Of a DNA stretch of 64,000 nucleotides, positions 14,401 to 24,528 are shown piece after piece (position 1 is the first letter of the stretch; each line of letters begins with the position of its first letter). Source of the stretch: Watersipora subatra (Eukaryota > Bryozoa > Gymnolaemata > Cheilostomatida > Watersiporidae); contig NC_088712.1 in NCBI RefSeq assembly GCF_963576615.1, positions 30,967,870-31,031,869 on the forward strand, given 5' to 3'. The notes beneath the pieces were generated by a model. The model did no database searches, was not told where the DNA came from, and worked only from the letters and a program-made list of their open reading frames with translations. The translations under genes were made by a program, and so were the position numbers.

Positions 14401-17400
14401 GATCCTAAACCATATTAACAATTTGTATATACAAACAGGTCTCCCTGATCCTAGACCATATTAACAACTTGTATATACAAACAGGTCTCCCTGATCCTAG
14501 ACTATATTAACAACTTGTATATACAAACAGGTCTCCCTGATCCTAGACTATATTAACAACTTGTATATATAAACAGGTTCTCCCTGATCCTAGACTATAT
14601 TAACAACTTGTATATACAAACAGGTCTCCCTGATCCTAGACTATATTAACAACTTGTATATACAAACAGGTCTCCCTGATCCTAGACTATATTAACAACT
14701 TGTATATACAAACAGGTCTCCCTGATCCTAGACCATATTAACAACTTGTATATACAAACAGGTCTCCCTGATCCTAGACTATATTAACAACTTGTATATA
14801 CAAACAGGTCTCCCTGATCCTAGACTATATTAACAACTTGTATATACAAACAGGTCTCCCTGATCCTAAACCATATTAACAATTTGTATATACAAACAGG
14901 TCTCCCTGATCCTAGACTATATTAACAACTTGTATATACAAACAGGTCTCCCTGATCCTAGACTATATTAACAACTTGTATATACAAACAGGTCTCCCTG
15001 ATCCTAAACCATATTAACAATTTGTATATACAAACAGGTCTCCCTGATCCTAGACTATATTAACAACTTGTATATACAAACAGGTCTCCCTGATCCTAGA
15101 CCATATTAACAACTTGTATATACAAACAGGTCTCCCTGATCCTAAACCATATTAACAATTTGTATATACAAACAGGTCTCCCTGATCCTAGACTATATTA
15201 ACAACTTGTATATACAAACAGATCTCCCTGATCCTAGACTATATTAACAACTTGTATATACAAACAGGTCTCCCTGATCCTAAACCATATTAACAACTTG
15301 TATATACAAACAGGTCTCCCTGATCCTAAACCATATTAACAACTTGTATATACAAACAGGTCTCCCTGATCCTAAACCATATTAACAATTTGTATATACA
15401 AACAGGTCTCCCTGATCCCAGACTATATTAACAACTTGTATATACAAACAGGTCTCCCTGATCCTAGACCATATTAACAACTTGTATATACAAACAGGTC
15501 TCCCTGATCCTAGACTATATTAACAACTTGTATATACAAACAGGTCTCCCTGATCCCAGACCATATTAACAACTTGTATATACAAACAGGTCTCCTTGAT
15601 CCCAGACTATATTAACAACTTGTATATACAAACAGGTCTCCCTGATCCTAGACTATATTAACAACTTGTATATACAAACAGGTCTCCCTGATCCTAAACC
15701 ATATTAACAATTTGTATATACAAACAGGTCTCCCTGATCCCAGACTATATTAACAACTTGTATATACAAACAGGTCTCCCTGATCCTAGACCATATTAAC
15801 AACTTGTATATACAAACAGGTCTCCCTGATCCTAGACTATATTAACAACTTGTATATATAAACAGGTCTCCCTGATCCTAGACTATATTAACAACTTGTA
15901 TATACAAACAGGTCTCCCTGATCCTAGACTATATTAACAACTTGTATATACAAACAGATCTCCCTGATCCTAGACTATATTAACAACTTGTATATACAAA
16001 CAGGTCTCCCTGATCCTAGACTATATTAACAACTTGTATATACAAACAGATCTCCCTGATCCTAGACTATATTAACAACTTGTATATACAAACAGGTCTC
16101 CCTGATCCTAGACTATATTAACAACTTGTATATACAAACAGGTCTCCCTGATCCCAGACTATATTAACAACTTGTATATACAAACAGATCTCCCTGATCC
16201 TAAACCATATTAACAATTTGTATATACAAACAGGTCTCCCTGATCCTAGACTATATTAACAACTTGTATATACAAACAGGTCTCCCTGATCCCAGACTAT
16301 ATTAACAACTTGTATATACAAACAGGTCTCCCTGATCCTAGACCATATTAACAACTTGTATATACAAACAGGTCTCCCTGATCCTAGACTATATTAACAA
16401 CTTGTATATACAAACAGATCTCCCTGATCCTAGACTATATTAACAACTTGTATATACAAACAGGTCTCCCTGATCCTAGACTATATTAACAACTTGTATA
16501 TACAAACAGATCTCCCTGATCCTAGACTATATTAACAACTTGTATATACAAACAGGTCTCCCTGATCCTAGACCATATTAACAACTTGTATATACAAACA
16601 GGTCTCCCTGATCCTAGACTATATTAACAACTTGTATATATAAACAGGTCTCCCTGATCCTAGACTATATTAACAACTTGTATATACAAACAGGTCTCCC
16701 TGATCCTAGACTATATTAACAACTTGTATATACAAACAGGTCTCCCTGATCCCAGACTATATTAACAACTTGTATATACAAACAGGTCTCCTTGATCCCA
16801 GACTATATTAACAACTTGTATATACAAACAGGTCTCCCTGATCCTAGACTATATTAACAACTTGTATATACAAACAGGTCTCCCTGATCCTAGACTATAT
16901 TAACAACTTGTATATACAAACAGGTCTCCCTGATCCCAGACCATATTAACAACTTGTATATACAAACAGGTCTCCCTGATCCTAGACTATATTAACAACT
17001 TGTATATACAAACAGGTCTCCCTGATCCTAGACTATATTAACAACTTGTATATATAAACAGGTCTCCCTGATCCTAGACTATATTAACAACTTGTATATA
17101 CAAACAGGTCTCCCTGATCCTAGACCATATTAACAATTTGTATATACAAACAGGTCTCCCTGATCCTAGACTATATTAACAACTTGTATATACAAACAGG
17201 TCTCCCTGATCCTAGACCATATTAACAACTTGTATATACAAACAGGTCTCCCTGATCCCAGACTATATTAACAACTTGTATATACAAACAGGTCTCCCTG
17301 ATCCCAGACTATATTAACAACTTGTATATACAAACAGGTCTCCTTGATCTGGTCTCCCTGATCCGGAAGCTCTGGCGGCTTACTCTTATAACTCATCCAT

Positions 17401-20400
17401 TATTTCTCTCAAATAGCCAAAATCAAAAGGAGTCCATAGTAAAAGGTCTATTAGTTTTTATCATAAAAGATTGTCATTAAAAAGAAACCTCTTTATTGTT
17501 CCTTAAAAATTCGTCTTATGCGGTTGTATACTGAACTCAATTTTACATTACATGTAGTTGAGTATTTGTCCAGGCTACACTAGTTTCATCGTACCATAGT
17601 AAACTCGCTGTTCTGCTGCTTGCAAAATAAGGAAAAATGCTCCAAATGAAATAGTGTGTGTAATTCAACATTATGGTGAAATTCTTATAAAACAATCCAG
17701 CTAGAAAAGAATAGTGAACTAGAACCATAAATGTTAGCAGTGTTTGTACAATTCAGCTGTATGCAAGAATAAAGTTTGCTCTATTTGTATATAATTCTAC
17801 CAAGTGAGCTATTTATTCAGGCTCTACTGCCCGCACCCGCACAAATCAAACAAACTAAAAAGCCTAGGCGTTAACTTCTTACGAATGATTTAGCTCATGA
17901 AGTTACATAGACTTAGGTAAATTCACCTAAAGAGCTGATTACCGGTACGTCAGGGAAGGCCTCATTCATCATCTCACTGAGAACAGTCACTATATCTACT
18001 ATCTCTTCCTTAGTCCCGACTGATCCTTCCTTCCAGTAGTGTAATGCAGTGTCTCTAGAAACACAATTATATATGGTGAAACTAGAAATAGGTAAACGAT
18101 ATTACTATTTTTTATATAAAATCTTAAATTTGTGATACTAGATGTCTAGTGTAATCATCGGTCAGCAATTAATTATATAGAGCATCCAATTGTAATCATA
18201 TCTAGCTATTCATATCTCATTTATTATATAGTGCTAGTACTCTGGGAGTCTCGAGTAATCTAATTGTCAAGATGCCAAAAAATCGCAGAGAGTAACTATA
18301 TGAACAATAATTCTTAAAATAAATGATTGTGGCGAGTGATGGCAAGTGATAGCAGGTGATAGCAGGTGATAGCAGGTGATGGCTGCTAGTATTACTACCC
18401 TGCCAGTATTGGTAGAGATCATCAGTTGTAATTAGCAACTGTACTATTATTCAAAATGAGGCAATATAGTTAATTGGTGCAGGTGGAAGTGTTGGTTTGT
18501 CACATTGTAAGTTACAAGTTCAAATCTTGTTGAAAACAATTCTTTTTTATCCTTCAGACATAGCTGTCAGACGGACAGACAGACAGGGCATTTATTATGT
18601 CAAAGAATTGCAGTAACCAATTAGATTGCAGTAGGTTTGCAGTAACCAATTAGGTTGCAGTAAACAAGTTAAAGAAGCTGTAGTGGCAGAACGCTGAGAC
18701 CAGGGGCGGCTGCTCTGGCCTACGAGTCAAGTCAACAAAGAGTCGAGTGGAACCAACAAAGAGCTGACACAGCGATACGGTAATGGGCAGAGCTTAACGA
18801 TAATGCGCGCTTTTCAAAAGTGAAGAAATGAATAGGAAGACAGAGATAGCAGCAGTGTTTCTGCATTACTTTTACTGTATGTGCACACAATTCCCATGTA
18901 CTAAAATATATCATCATCATCATAGCAGTCTGTCGATACAACAATGACTGTCCTCATTTTGGTCTGATCAAATATTTCCAACCATCTTGATTCTTAGCTC
19001 TTTCTTGTTAACCATTCCTGTCCATATCCAGCTTCTTCCTGTTTTGCGTCACGGTGTCTTTGAATCGCAACCTGGGCCTTCCTTGGTTATGCTTTCCTCC
19101 CTAAAGCCGAGAACAGAGAAGTTGTCAAGGCAAGCGCTTTGATCCATTCCCTCGGCATGTCCAAGCCATCTAAAATTCAGCTGTATTAGAATGGACTTAG
19201 GTGGTGTTATGACTGCTCTTCTCGATACTTCACCACTGACGATCTTGTCTCTCCATGAGATACCCACGGTTGCATGATACCAAGATGTCGCATCACATGT
19301 GCCTGCAGCCTGTCAGGCTGCACGCCATATGCAGTTCATGTCTCAGCACTATATACAGGAAGACAGCCAGCTTAGTAGAGTAGCTCGATTAACCTGGAAC
19401 TTAACTTTGATTGGTACATGGTGGTTGTTCCAGAGTCTGGATCTCAAGTTCTCATATACTGCACACACATTTCCCAATCTCAATGAGATTTCATTATCCA
19501 GCCTAGCATTGTCAGCTGCAGTGCTTCCGGGGTGCTTGAAAGATTTACACTGTACCAAAGATCCGTCGTTCATGGTAACTGAGCCATGTTTGATTACTCC
19601 GCTAAGAAACTTTGGTGGCTTAAAAAGACATTCTGCCTTCTTAATATTGATTTTTAGGTTACACTTTCTTGCAGTCACCTAAATCTGTTGACTAGGAATT
19701 GTATCACATCAAGTTGGTGAGCTACCAGAACACTATCGTCTGCAAAAAGCAGATCTCTCACTAGTCTTGTTGTTCTTTTGGTTTTTGATTTGAAGTGGGC
19801 AATATTAAACAGATCTGCTTCTTTTCTGGACTGCATACAGACCCTCTCCGAGCTGTCCTTGAAAGCAACTTCAAGCATTGCAGACAGGTAAAAAGAGAAG
19901 AATGTCGATGTAAGCACACACCCTTGCTATGCTCCATTGCTGACTTCAAAGTAACTAGAGATAGAATCGCTCATAGCTACATCTGCCTGCATGCCTGTGT
20001 GGAGAGCCTCAATGATGCTAACAAATTTATCTATGCAGCCAAACCTTTGAACTCGCCAAAGACCAACTCTAGACACAGTGTCAAAAGCCTTACTGAAGTC
20101 AACAAATACAACATATAGGGGCATGGTTATATTAAAATATATACTTGTGAAATCTATATTGATATTGTTGCTCGGTGTATTTATACTTGTGAAACAGTAA
20201 AGGGAACGACAGTTTCCTTTACAAAGCTACACAGTCAAAGGTCAAAAAAGCTACAGTAATTATTACTTGCGATTTATATATTAAAAGTCTGATAAAATGG
20301 ATAAATCCTAAATTTCTAACTCTGGGCTGCTCTAATGAATTGAGGAGAATGTTTTATCTAGTAACATGACGCGATACTGAGAAAGCACAAATATTCTGCA

Positions 20401-21805
20401 TTAGCTCGCAAACTTTTTGTATTACATATGCTAGTATGGATATTGGTGCTCAATATTCATATAAATTGTTGACAAAAATGGTACTCACAAGTTTAAGGCT
20501 ACTTGGCATTCAAGGTTACTAATTTGAGATTGGATGCTATATATATCGGCTGATAAATTGTATCTGTTATTTGTAGCTACTCAATAATTTTTTATTTCAT
20601 TTATATGTGCTATATAACTATGTACATGTATATGGTACAGCAACATCACTGGTTCATTACTCAATCATGTACACGCAGTGCTTACAATACTTGGTTATTT
20701 GGGGAGGGAGAGAGAAAGGGAAAGAGAGGGAGAGAGAAAAAGAGAAGAGGGAAAAGAAGAGAGAGAAGGAGGGGAGAGAAAGAGGGGAGAGAGGGAGGGG
20801 GAGAGAGAGGGGGGAGAGAAAGGGGAGAGAGAGAGAGAGAGAGGAAAAGAGAGAGGGAAAGAGAGAGCGAGAGAAAAAGAGAGAGAGAGAGAGGGAGAAA
20901 GAGAGAGAGGGAAAGAGAGAGCGAGAGAAAGAGAGAGGGAAAGAGAGAGTGAGAGAAAGAGAGAGAAGGAGAGAGAGAGGGGGGAGAGAAAGGGGGAGAG
21001 AAGGAGGGGAGAGAGAGGGAGGGGGGAGAGAGAGGGGAATGGAGAAAGGAAGAGAGAGAGGGCAATGGAGAAAGGGGGGAGAGAGGGATGTGGGGGCGAG
21101 AGAGAGAGAGGGAGGGGGGGGGGAAGAGGGAGAGAGAGAAAGAGGGGAATGGAGAGAGGGAGAGAAAGAGGGGGAGAGAAAGAGGGGAATGGAGAGAGGG
21201 AGAGAAAGAGGGGGAGAGAAAGAGGGGAATGGAGAGAGGGAGAGAGAGAAACTTATAACCAGGCAAGTGCATTTTCGATTACTGAAGAAGATTTATTATT
21301 TCATGTAACTTCTTAAAAAGAATAGAAAATGAGTGTGGCAACAGCAGAGTGAGCCGATAACACAATAAATTTTATCTCGATGCTTGTTTTATACAAGCAT
21401 CATCCCAATAGGATCGGGCTGATGCTTGTTTAGTGCCAATTGGCATCAGTGGAAATTTGTGTAACTCATGTTTTAGCCACAGGTCCTTGAAAACAATGTT
21501 GCAAACAGAGCAGTACTTACCCAGTCCATAGAATGAAGTCTGGTTGACTTTTGTAACACGGGCTTTTGCCATAGGTCCTGGAAAACAATGTTGCAAACGG
21601 AGTACTACTTACCCAGTCCATAGAATGAAATCTGGTTGACTTTCTATACGTTTCATTGCATCAAGTGCTGACTTGACCAGCTGGAGATTAGAATCACAGT
21701 ACTCAGAGCCCCATGGCAGAATTGACTTAACATCAAGTACGCATGACCTTTTCTCCACCTTCAGCAACGGGTCATAATGAAAGTCCGAAATGTGCCAAAA
21801 CTTTC
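3349..21805 (-). CDS. Acid sphingomyelinase-like phosphodiesterase 3 (SMPDL3-type), partial, 5 exons
   Basis: Secreted or lysosomal metallophosphoesterase of the SMPDL3A/B group; family members hydrolyse phosphodiester or nucleotide substrates with a two-metal centre. Exons in gene order are 21805-21613, 18054-17927, 9058-8927, 8632-8466 and 3523-3349 (795 nt, 265 codons). All junctions are GT-AG with matching phases. Conserved blocks appear in family order: HISDFHYD (D-x-H), WTGD split by intron 1, GNHD formed across intron 2, ALNTNFYY and the DPGQQF..LED segment, AHVPFGVG, and GLFFGHEH. All expected metal-ligand blocks are therefore present. Missing are the signal-peptide exon (5', beyond 21805) and the C-terminal third. 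Introns are 3558, 8868, 294 and 4942 bp, the larger ones made mostly of tandem repeats. Substrate specificity cannot be deduced; lysosomal sphingomyelinase proper is less likely because no saposin domain is seen, although that would lie in a missing exon. Confidence 0.88.
4319..4722. repeat. 29-30 bp tandem repeat
   Basis: About 13 copies of a unit reading roughly gagacaacagttaacaggtg plus ctggtat. It lies inside the SMPDL intron 3524-8465. Copies diverge modestly (aataggtgct, aaaattctaaa variants). Confidence 0.9.
4805..4925. repeat. About 19-bp tandem repeat
   Basis: Roughly six copies of a unit like ctctatgctttggtgcatca within the same SMPDL intron. A second tiny array follows at 5155-5215 (gcaatggtagct and gtaatgtactgg, two copies each). 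Confidence 0.8.
5280..6366. other. Intronic stretch without recognised feature
   Basis: AT-rich intron sequence. No exon, transposon end or RNA gene recognised. The segment 5780-6040 is less AT-rich, but every frame is closed within a short distance. Confidence 0.4.
6367..6475. repeat. ACT/ATT trinucleotide microsatellite
   Basis: About 36 triplets alternating act and att in an irregular order. Two forward frames read as poly-Tyr or poly-Thr/Ile, which is a property of the repeat and not evidence of coding. Confidence 0.95.
6703..6806. repeat. 33-bp tandem repeat, three copies
   Basis: Three near-identical copies of a unit containing ttgacactaataatggttgc followed by tgacaagacaacc, in the SMPDL intron. 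Confidence 0.85.
6958..8212. repeat. 25-bp AT-rich satellite array
   Basis: About 50 copies of a 25-bp unit (cacatcattctattaatata plus tcata). Variants acgcatc, ttgctatat, taatttatc and atcgttc recur. A 5-bp slip near 7741 (atatcatatcata) breaks the register. It occupies the SMPDL intron between exons 8466-8632 and 3349-3523. Confidence 0.95.
8318..8455. repeat. TA dinucleotide microsatellite
   Basis: Interrupted (TA)n with TACA and TGTA interruptions. It ends about 10 bp from the intron side of the donor of the SMPDL exon 8466-8632, so allele length changes would bring a highly flexible, hairpin-forming tract next to a splice site. Confidence 0.95.
8466..8632 (-). CDS. SMPDL3-like exon d (ALNTNFYY and DPGQQF region)
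   Basis: Acceptor ttggttccag, donor actaag|gtaagt; two bases plus 55 codons, ending in phase 0. It reads [20 protein letters not shown] then [18 protein letters not shown], the segment that in SMPDL3 proteins follows the GNHD block (N-T-N-x-Y-Y and D-P-G-Q-Q-F-x-x-L). The last base of the preceding exon plus AT makes TAT (Tyr). Confidence 0.9.
8655..8805. repeat. About 30-bp tandem repeat in the 294-bp SMPDL intron
   Basis: About five copies of a unit containing tactgtactagtatattaga with g/a-taatgag spacers. It occupies half of the shortest SMPDL intron (8633-8926). Confidence 0.85.
8927..9058 (-). CDS. SMPDL3-like exon c (GNHD block)
   Basis: Acceptor tatttccag, donor caat|gtgagt. The split Gly codon made with the preceding exon gives S-L-G-N-H-D-Y, the metallophosphoesterase GNHD signature. 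It is followed by [20 protein letters not shown] and [19 protein letters not shown], as in SMPDL3 proteins. 132 nt, ending with one base of a split codon. Confidence 0.9.
9470..9640. repeat. About 39-bp tandem repeat, four copies
   Basis: Four copies of a unit containing ctaatatacaagtcctagga followed by ggagcttaacatgattg, in the 8.9-kb SMPDL intron. Confidence 0.85.
9885..17350. repeat. 46-bp satellite array, about 162 copies
   Basis: A 7.5-kb array of a 46-bp unit (gatcctagactatattaaca, acttgtatatacaaacaggt, ctccct). Frequent variants are aaaccat, cccagac, caatttg, atagaaac, ttgatcc, a 47-bp form with ggttctccc, and cagatctc. The order of variants is copied exactly between about 10.46-11.77 kb and about 12.77-14.08 kb, offset 2308 bp (50 units, eight of them 47 bp). 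A shorter five-unit copy lies at about 11.54-11.77 and 11.77-12.0 kb. The array lies wholly inside the SMPDL intron 9059-17926. Confidence 0.97.
17351..17926. other. Intronic flank of the 46-bp satellite
   Basis: Unique-looking sequence between the satellite and the SMPDL exon at 17927. No exon, RNA gene or transposon end recognised. Confidence 0.4.
17927..18054 (-). CDS. SMPDL3-like exon b (WTGD ligand)
   Basis: Acceptor ttgtgtttctag, donor tttag|gtgaat; one base plus 42 codons plus one base. It begins by completing WTG-D and reads [20 protein letters not shown] then [20 protein letters not shown]. The Asp and the nearby His (D-T-A-L-H) occupy the place of the TGDSPPH metal-binding segment of the family. 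It ends in the Gly codon of GNHD. Confidence 0.88.
18318..18382. repeat. Short gatagcaggt tandem repeat
   Basis: About five copies of a 10-bp unit (gtgatagcag) in the SMPDL intron 18055-21612. Confidence 0.7.
18462..18610 (+). mobile_element. tRNA-derived SINE-like element
   Basis: Positions 18515-18531 form a T-arm (acaag-ttcaaat-cttgt) containing a box-B-like gttcaaatc. Upstream, tagttaattggtgcagg resembles a D-arm and box A, and ttgtcac could be an anticodon loop of Asp type. The acceptor stem does not pair, so this is not a functional tRNA. The following tail contains cagacatagctgtcagacgg and gacagaca repeats. A degenerate tRNA-derived SINE is the likeliest reading. Confidence 0.45.
18960..20124 (-). 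pseudogene. 5'-truncated LINE reverse transcriptase fragment
   Basis: A degenerate non-LTR retrotransposon in the SMPDL intron, in the same orientation as the gene. In order on the minus strand: 20124-19927 holds [20 protein letters not shown] (RT domain A/B region); 19917-19675 holds [14 protein letters not shown] (catalytic FADD box); 19678-19349 has [15 protein letters not shown] and the C-terminal thumb region; 19267-19049 and on to about 18990 holds [10 protein letters not shown] and the [13 protein letters not shown] tail. Two frame changes and lost starts show it is dead. The 5' half (endonuclease and ORF1) is missing, as in typical target-primed truncation. The motif order fits a jockey/CR1-like or RTE-like clade; which one is not resolved. 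Confidence 0.85.
20125..20696. other. Intronic stretch without recognised feature
   Basis: AT-rich. A possible remnant of the LINE's upstream part is not recognisable. No exon seen. Confidence 0.4.
20697..21252. repeat. Polypurine (GA-rich) low-complexity tract
   Basis: About 555 bp with almost exclusive purines on the plus strand (gagaga, gggaga, gaaagag mixtures). Near 21160-21250 a unit containing gagaaagaggggaatggaga repeats three times. Long frames without stops on both strands are composition artefacts. Such tracts can form triplex (H-DNA) and can impede polymerases. Confidence 0.95.
21460..21645 (-). repeat. 92-bp tandem duplication covering an exon end and its splice donor
   Basis: The block at about 21552-21645, which contains the last ~33 bp of the SMPDL exon 21613-21805 and its donor GTAAGT (21612), is repeated 92 bp away at about 21460-21551, with a second donor GTAAGT at 21520. 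The copies differ at several bases. The second copy lies downstream in the gene's sense. Use of that donor would add 92 nt and shift the frame. Confidence 0.85.
21613..21805 (-). CDS. SMPDL3-like exon a (D-x-H metal-binding block)
   Basis: Acceptor aacactttag, donor actgg|gtaagt; two bases, 63 codons, two bases. It reads [20 protein letters not shown], an EYCDSN segment, then [15 protein letters not shown] is the first metallophosphoesterase block (D-x-H) and CDS(P/N)xQL is a family hallmark. It starts in phase 1, so at least one upstream exon carrying the signal peptide is expected; none was recognised up to 24 kb. Confidence 0.9.
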
Positions 21806-22500
21806 CTAAAGTGTTGGTATATCAAAATCATACATTGTAATTAAAGAAATGAAAATCAAATTTCAAAGAGTTTGGTTTGACGCATTAAATAGAGAATGCC
21901 TAGTTTCGATAGTCCTGGCTCCTTTCTCCTAGCACTCCAAATTACATTTATAGCTAATTTGTTACGCTGATTGATATATGCTGATTGTGTTGTAAGTGTT
22001 GCTGTGTCATCTTTATGCATCCCGATCATAACATAATCAGGATAAGCCAACATATTTCCAGCTTTAATTCAAGTCATAATCCTTACAAGCTTGTAGTTTC
22101 ACTCTACCTAAAATCACTAGTCATGTAAACACAATCATAAGCAAAACGTAATATATAAGAAGCCGCATACTTATGTACGCATATATCTTCTAGCTGTAGA
22201 CGTTATTTTTGTCTAAATAAACTTATATCATACATGTGTTGTCCACATTGCAGTTTTAGTAAACCCATATTTTCTACTTCCACCATTTCCTACTTGCTAT
22301 ACTCATCGTTCAGATAACCACTTTGTCTTCTACTGAAGCTCTTGGCTTTATTTTAGTCCCCATCAGCCGTGGTCTAGTGGTCTAAAAGGCTTGAAATACC
22401 AAGATCACAGAGACATTGTTTGTGTAATACTGGCTCTTAAAAACATGCACCACCTCTGCTCGCAATCACCTAAGCAGACATCACACTCAATTTTGAAGGA
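21806..22500. other. Upstream flank of SMPDL exon a; tRNA-like box A at 22366
   Basis: No exon recognised. At 22366-22383 gccgtggtctagtggtcta strongly resembles the 5' part of a tRNA (box A), but no box B follows, so at most a SINE head is present. Confidence 0.35.
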
Positions 22501-22504
22501 ATTG

Positions 22505-22640
22505 CTCACGTTCTACATGTACATGTTGTCACATGCAATATCTACATGTACATGTTGTCACAAGCCACATGTACATGTTGTCACATGCCATATCTACATG
22601 TACATATTGTCACATGCTACATGTACATGTTGTCACTTGC
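22505..22640. repeat. acatgtacatgttgtcac tandem repeat
   Basis: About five copies of a 21-30 bp unit containing ctacatgtacatgttgtcac. Each has a self-complementary acatgtacatgt core. Confidence 0.85.
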
Positions 22641-22792
22641 CTCAGCGCACAGACATAAGGCGAGCCACTGATTTGAAGTCTGTTCTAGAATGTGCCAGAA
22701 TGTGTAACAACAAGTGGCTCATCTTATTGCTCATAAGCATTATGGACTGATGAAAATGAAGAACCTTCAGTCTATAGACTGAATTTCATTGA

Positions 22793-22868
22793 CTGGGTAT
22801 TAATCTTGGATATTAATCTTGGATATAAATCTTGGATATTAATCTTGGATATTATTCTTGTATATGTC
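22793..22868. repeat. atattaatcttgg short tandem repeat
   Basis: About five copies of a 13-bp unit (ggatattaatctt). Confidence 0.75.
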
Positions 22869-23845
22869 TTGGAGCACCCAAGATTAATACAATCATCAGC
22901 AAATCAGTTAAATTTCTCACGCAGCCATCAAAGCTTTAGCTACATAGCATAATTTCTCACATAGCCATGAAAGCTTTCTGCTATATAGCATAATAGTACA
23001 CAATTATTAATGGTGCTTCTAGTCAAATCAGTCTTGCAAAAGTGTTGACTGGTTTTACTGGGTTGTTTACTGCGTTACAATGTCTTACTCGTTAACCAAG
23101 ATACCAATTCGTTGAATATGGAGGCATTATCAAAAGTCTAATACATTATTCAAATATTTCAGCACAGATCTTTTATGTTGCATCTGCTGCTGCATTACCA
23201 ATATTTCAACCAAGAGTCAGGAAACAGCTTGGTACAGAGGCTGAGGAGAAGCAGTTTAAACAAAGCAGCTGTTTTACTTTAATATAAGCTATTTTAAACT
23301 AACAAGTCGACTTGTAAAAGTAGTAATTACTAGTGACTCAATGCTACACGCCCCTTCCTTATGTCTTATTAAATTGGAAGGGCTTCAGGCTAAATGAGGT
23401 TCTAGAGTTACAATTCTAGAGTACACCTATATGAGTCGTGAGGCTAGTTTAGTATATGCTGCTTACCCCCTTGATTAGCGCTAACCAATACAAAAGTAGT
23501 TAAACTCAGATAGAAAGATGCCCGCATTGTCTTGCCGATGCGTTTAATCAATCAACACAAACTATGAGAAGCCTAGTTGTGAGAGGCAACTTACTAGATA
23601 ACGCGGTTGCTAGAGAGTTCTTATCTATAGACAGGAGGTTATGATATGCATGAATCATCCCTGATAGGAAACTTCATTCAACGGACATCGACTACGCTTC
23701 ATATAATGAGTAGTAGCGCTAAAAAACTTGGCATGATTATGCAGCAGTCAAACATGAACACAGCCATTTGGACAAATATGTCTGTGTGATAAGCACAGTT
23801 GAGTGCAAATAATTTTTGTTACGCTCTTAATTTTTGATGCAATAA
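22869..23845. other. Stretch without recognised feature
   Basis: No convincing exon or mobile element. A small duplication (aatttctcac..agccat..aaagcttt) at about 22910-22990 is the only structure noted. Confidence 0.4.
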
Positions 23846-23849
23846 GTAA

Positions 23850-24528
23850 CTGTAGTAATTAAGGATGCTGTAGTAACTGAGGAAACTGTAGTAACTAAGG
23901 AAGCTATAGTAACTAAGGAAGCTTTAGTAACTAAGGAAGCTATAGTAACTAAGGAAGCTATAGTAATTAAGTAAGCTATAGTAATTAAGTAAGCTATAGT
24001 AATTAAGGATGCTGCGGTAACTAAGGAAGCTGTAGTAACTAAAGCAGCTGTAGAAACTAAGGAAGCTTTAGTAACTAGGGAAGCTATAGTAATTAGGGAT
24101 GCTGTGGTAACTAAGGAAGCTGTAGTAACTAAGGAAGCTGTAGTAACAAAGGAGGCTGTAGAAACTAAGGATGCTGTAGTAACTAAGGATGCTGTAGTAA
24201 CTAAGGATGCTGTAGTAACTAAGGATGTTGTAGTAACTAAGGAAGCTGTAGTAACTAAGGAAGCTGTAGTAACTAAGGAAACTATAGTAACTAAGGAAGC
24301 TACAGTAACTAAGAAAGCTATAGTAACTAAGGAAGCTATAGTAATTAAGGAAGCTATAGTAATTGAAGAAGCTGTAGTGACTGAGGAAGCTGTGGTAACT
24401 GAGGAAGCTGTAGTAACTGAGGAAGCTGTAATAACTAACGAAGCTAGAGTAACTAAAGAAGCTTTAATAACTAGGGAAGCTGTAGTAACTAACAAAGCTG
24501 TAGTAACAAAGGAAGTTGTAATAGCTAA
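23850..24528. repeat. 18-bp minisatellite, left part
   Basis: About 37 copies of gtagtaactaaggaagct with variants (gaggct, gatgct, attaag, gaaact). Because 18 is a multiple of three and the unit lacks stops in several frames, both strands carry long open frames (VVTKEA plus, ASLVTT minus). The last 448 bp (24081-24528) recurs at 26320-26767 with no difference seen. Confidence 0.95.

Noticed and set aside
6958-17350. Could the tandem arrays be CRISPR arrays?
   Set aside because: Units are contiguous without unique spacers, the genome is clearly eukaryotic, and no cas genes exist.
18515-18531. Functional tRNA gene
   Set aside because: Only the T-arm is intact; acceptor and anticodon stems do not pair, so SINE-derived.
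20605-21316. Several overlapping long frames (up to 233 codons) rich in Glu/Arg/Gly or Ser/Leu/Pro
   Set aside because: They come from the GA-rich low-complexity tract, which lacks stops in all frames; overlapping frames on both strands have no homology or splice signals.
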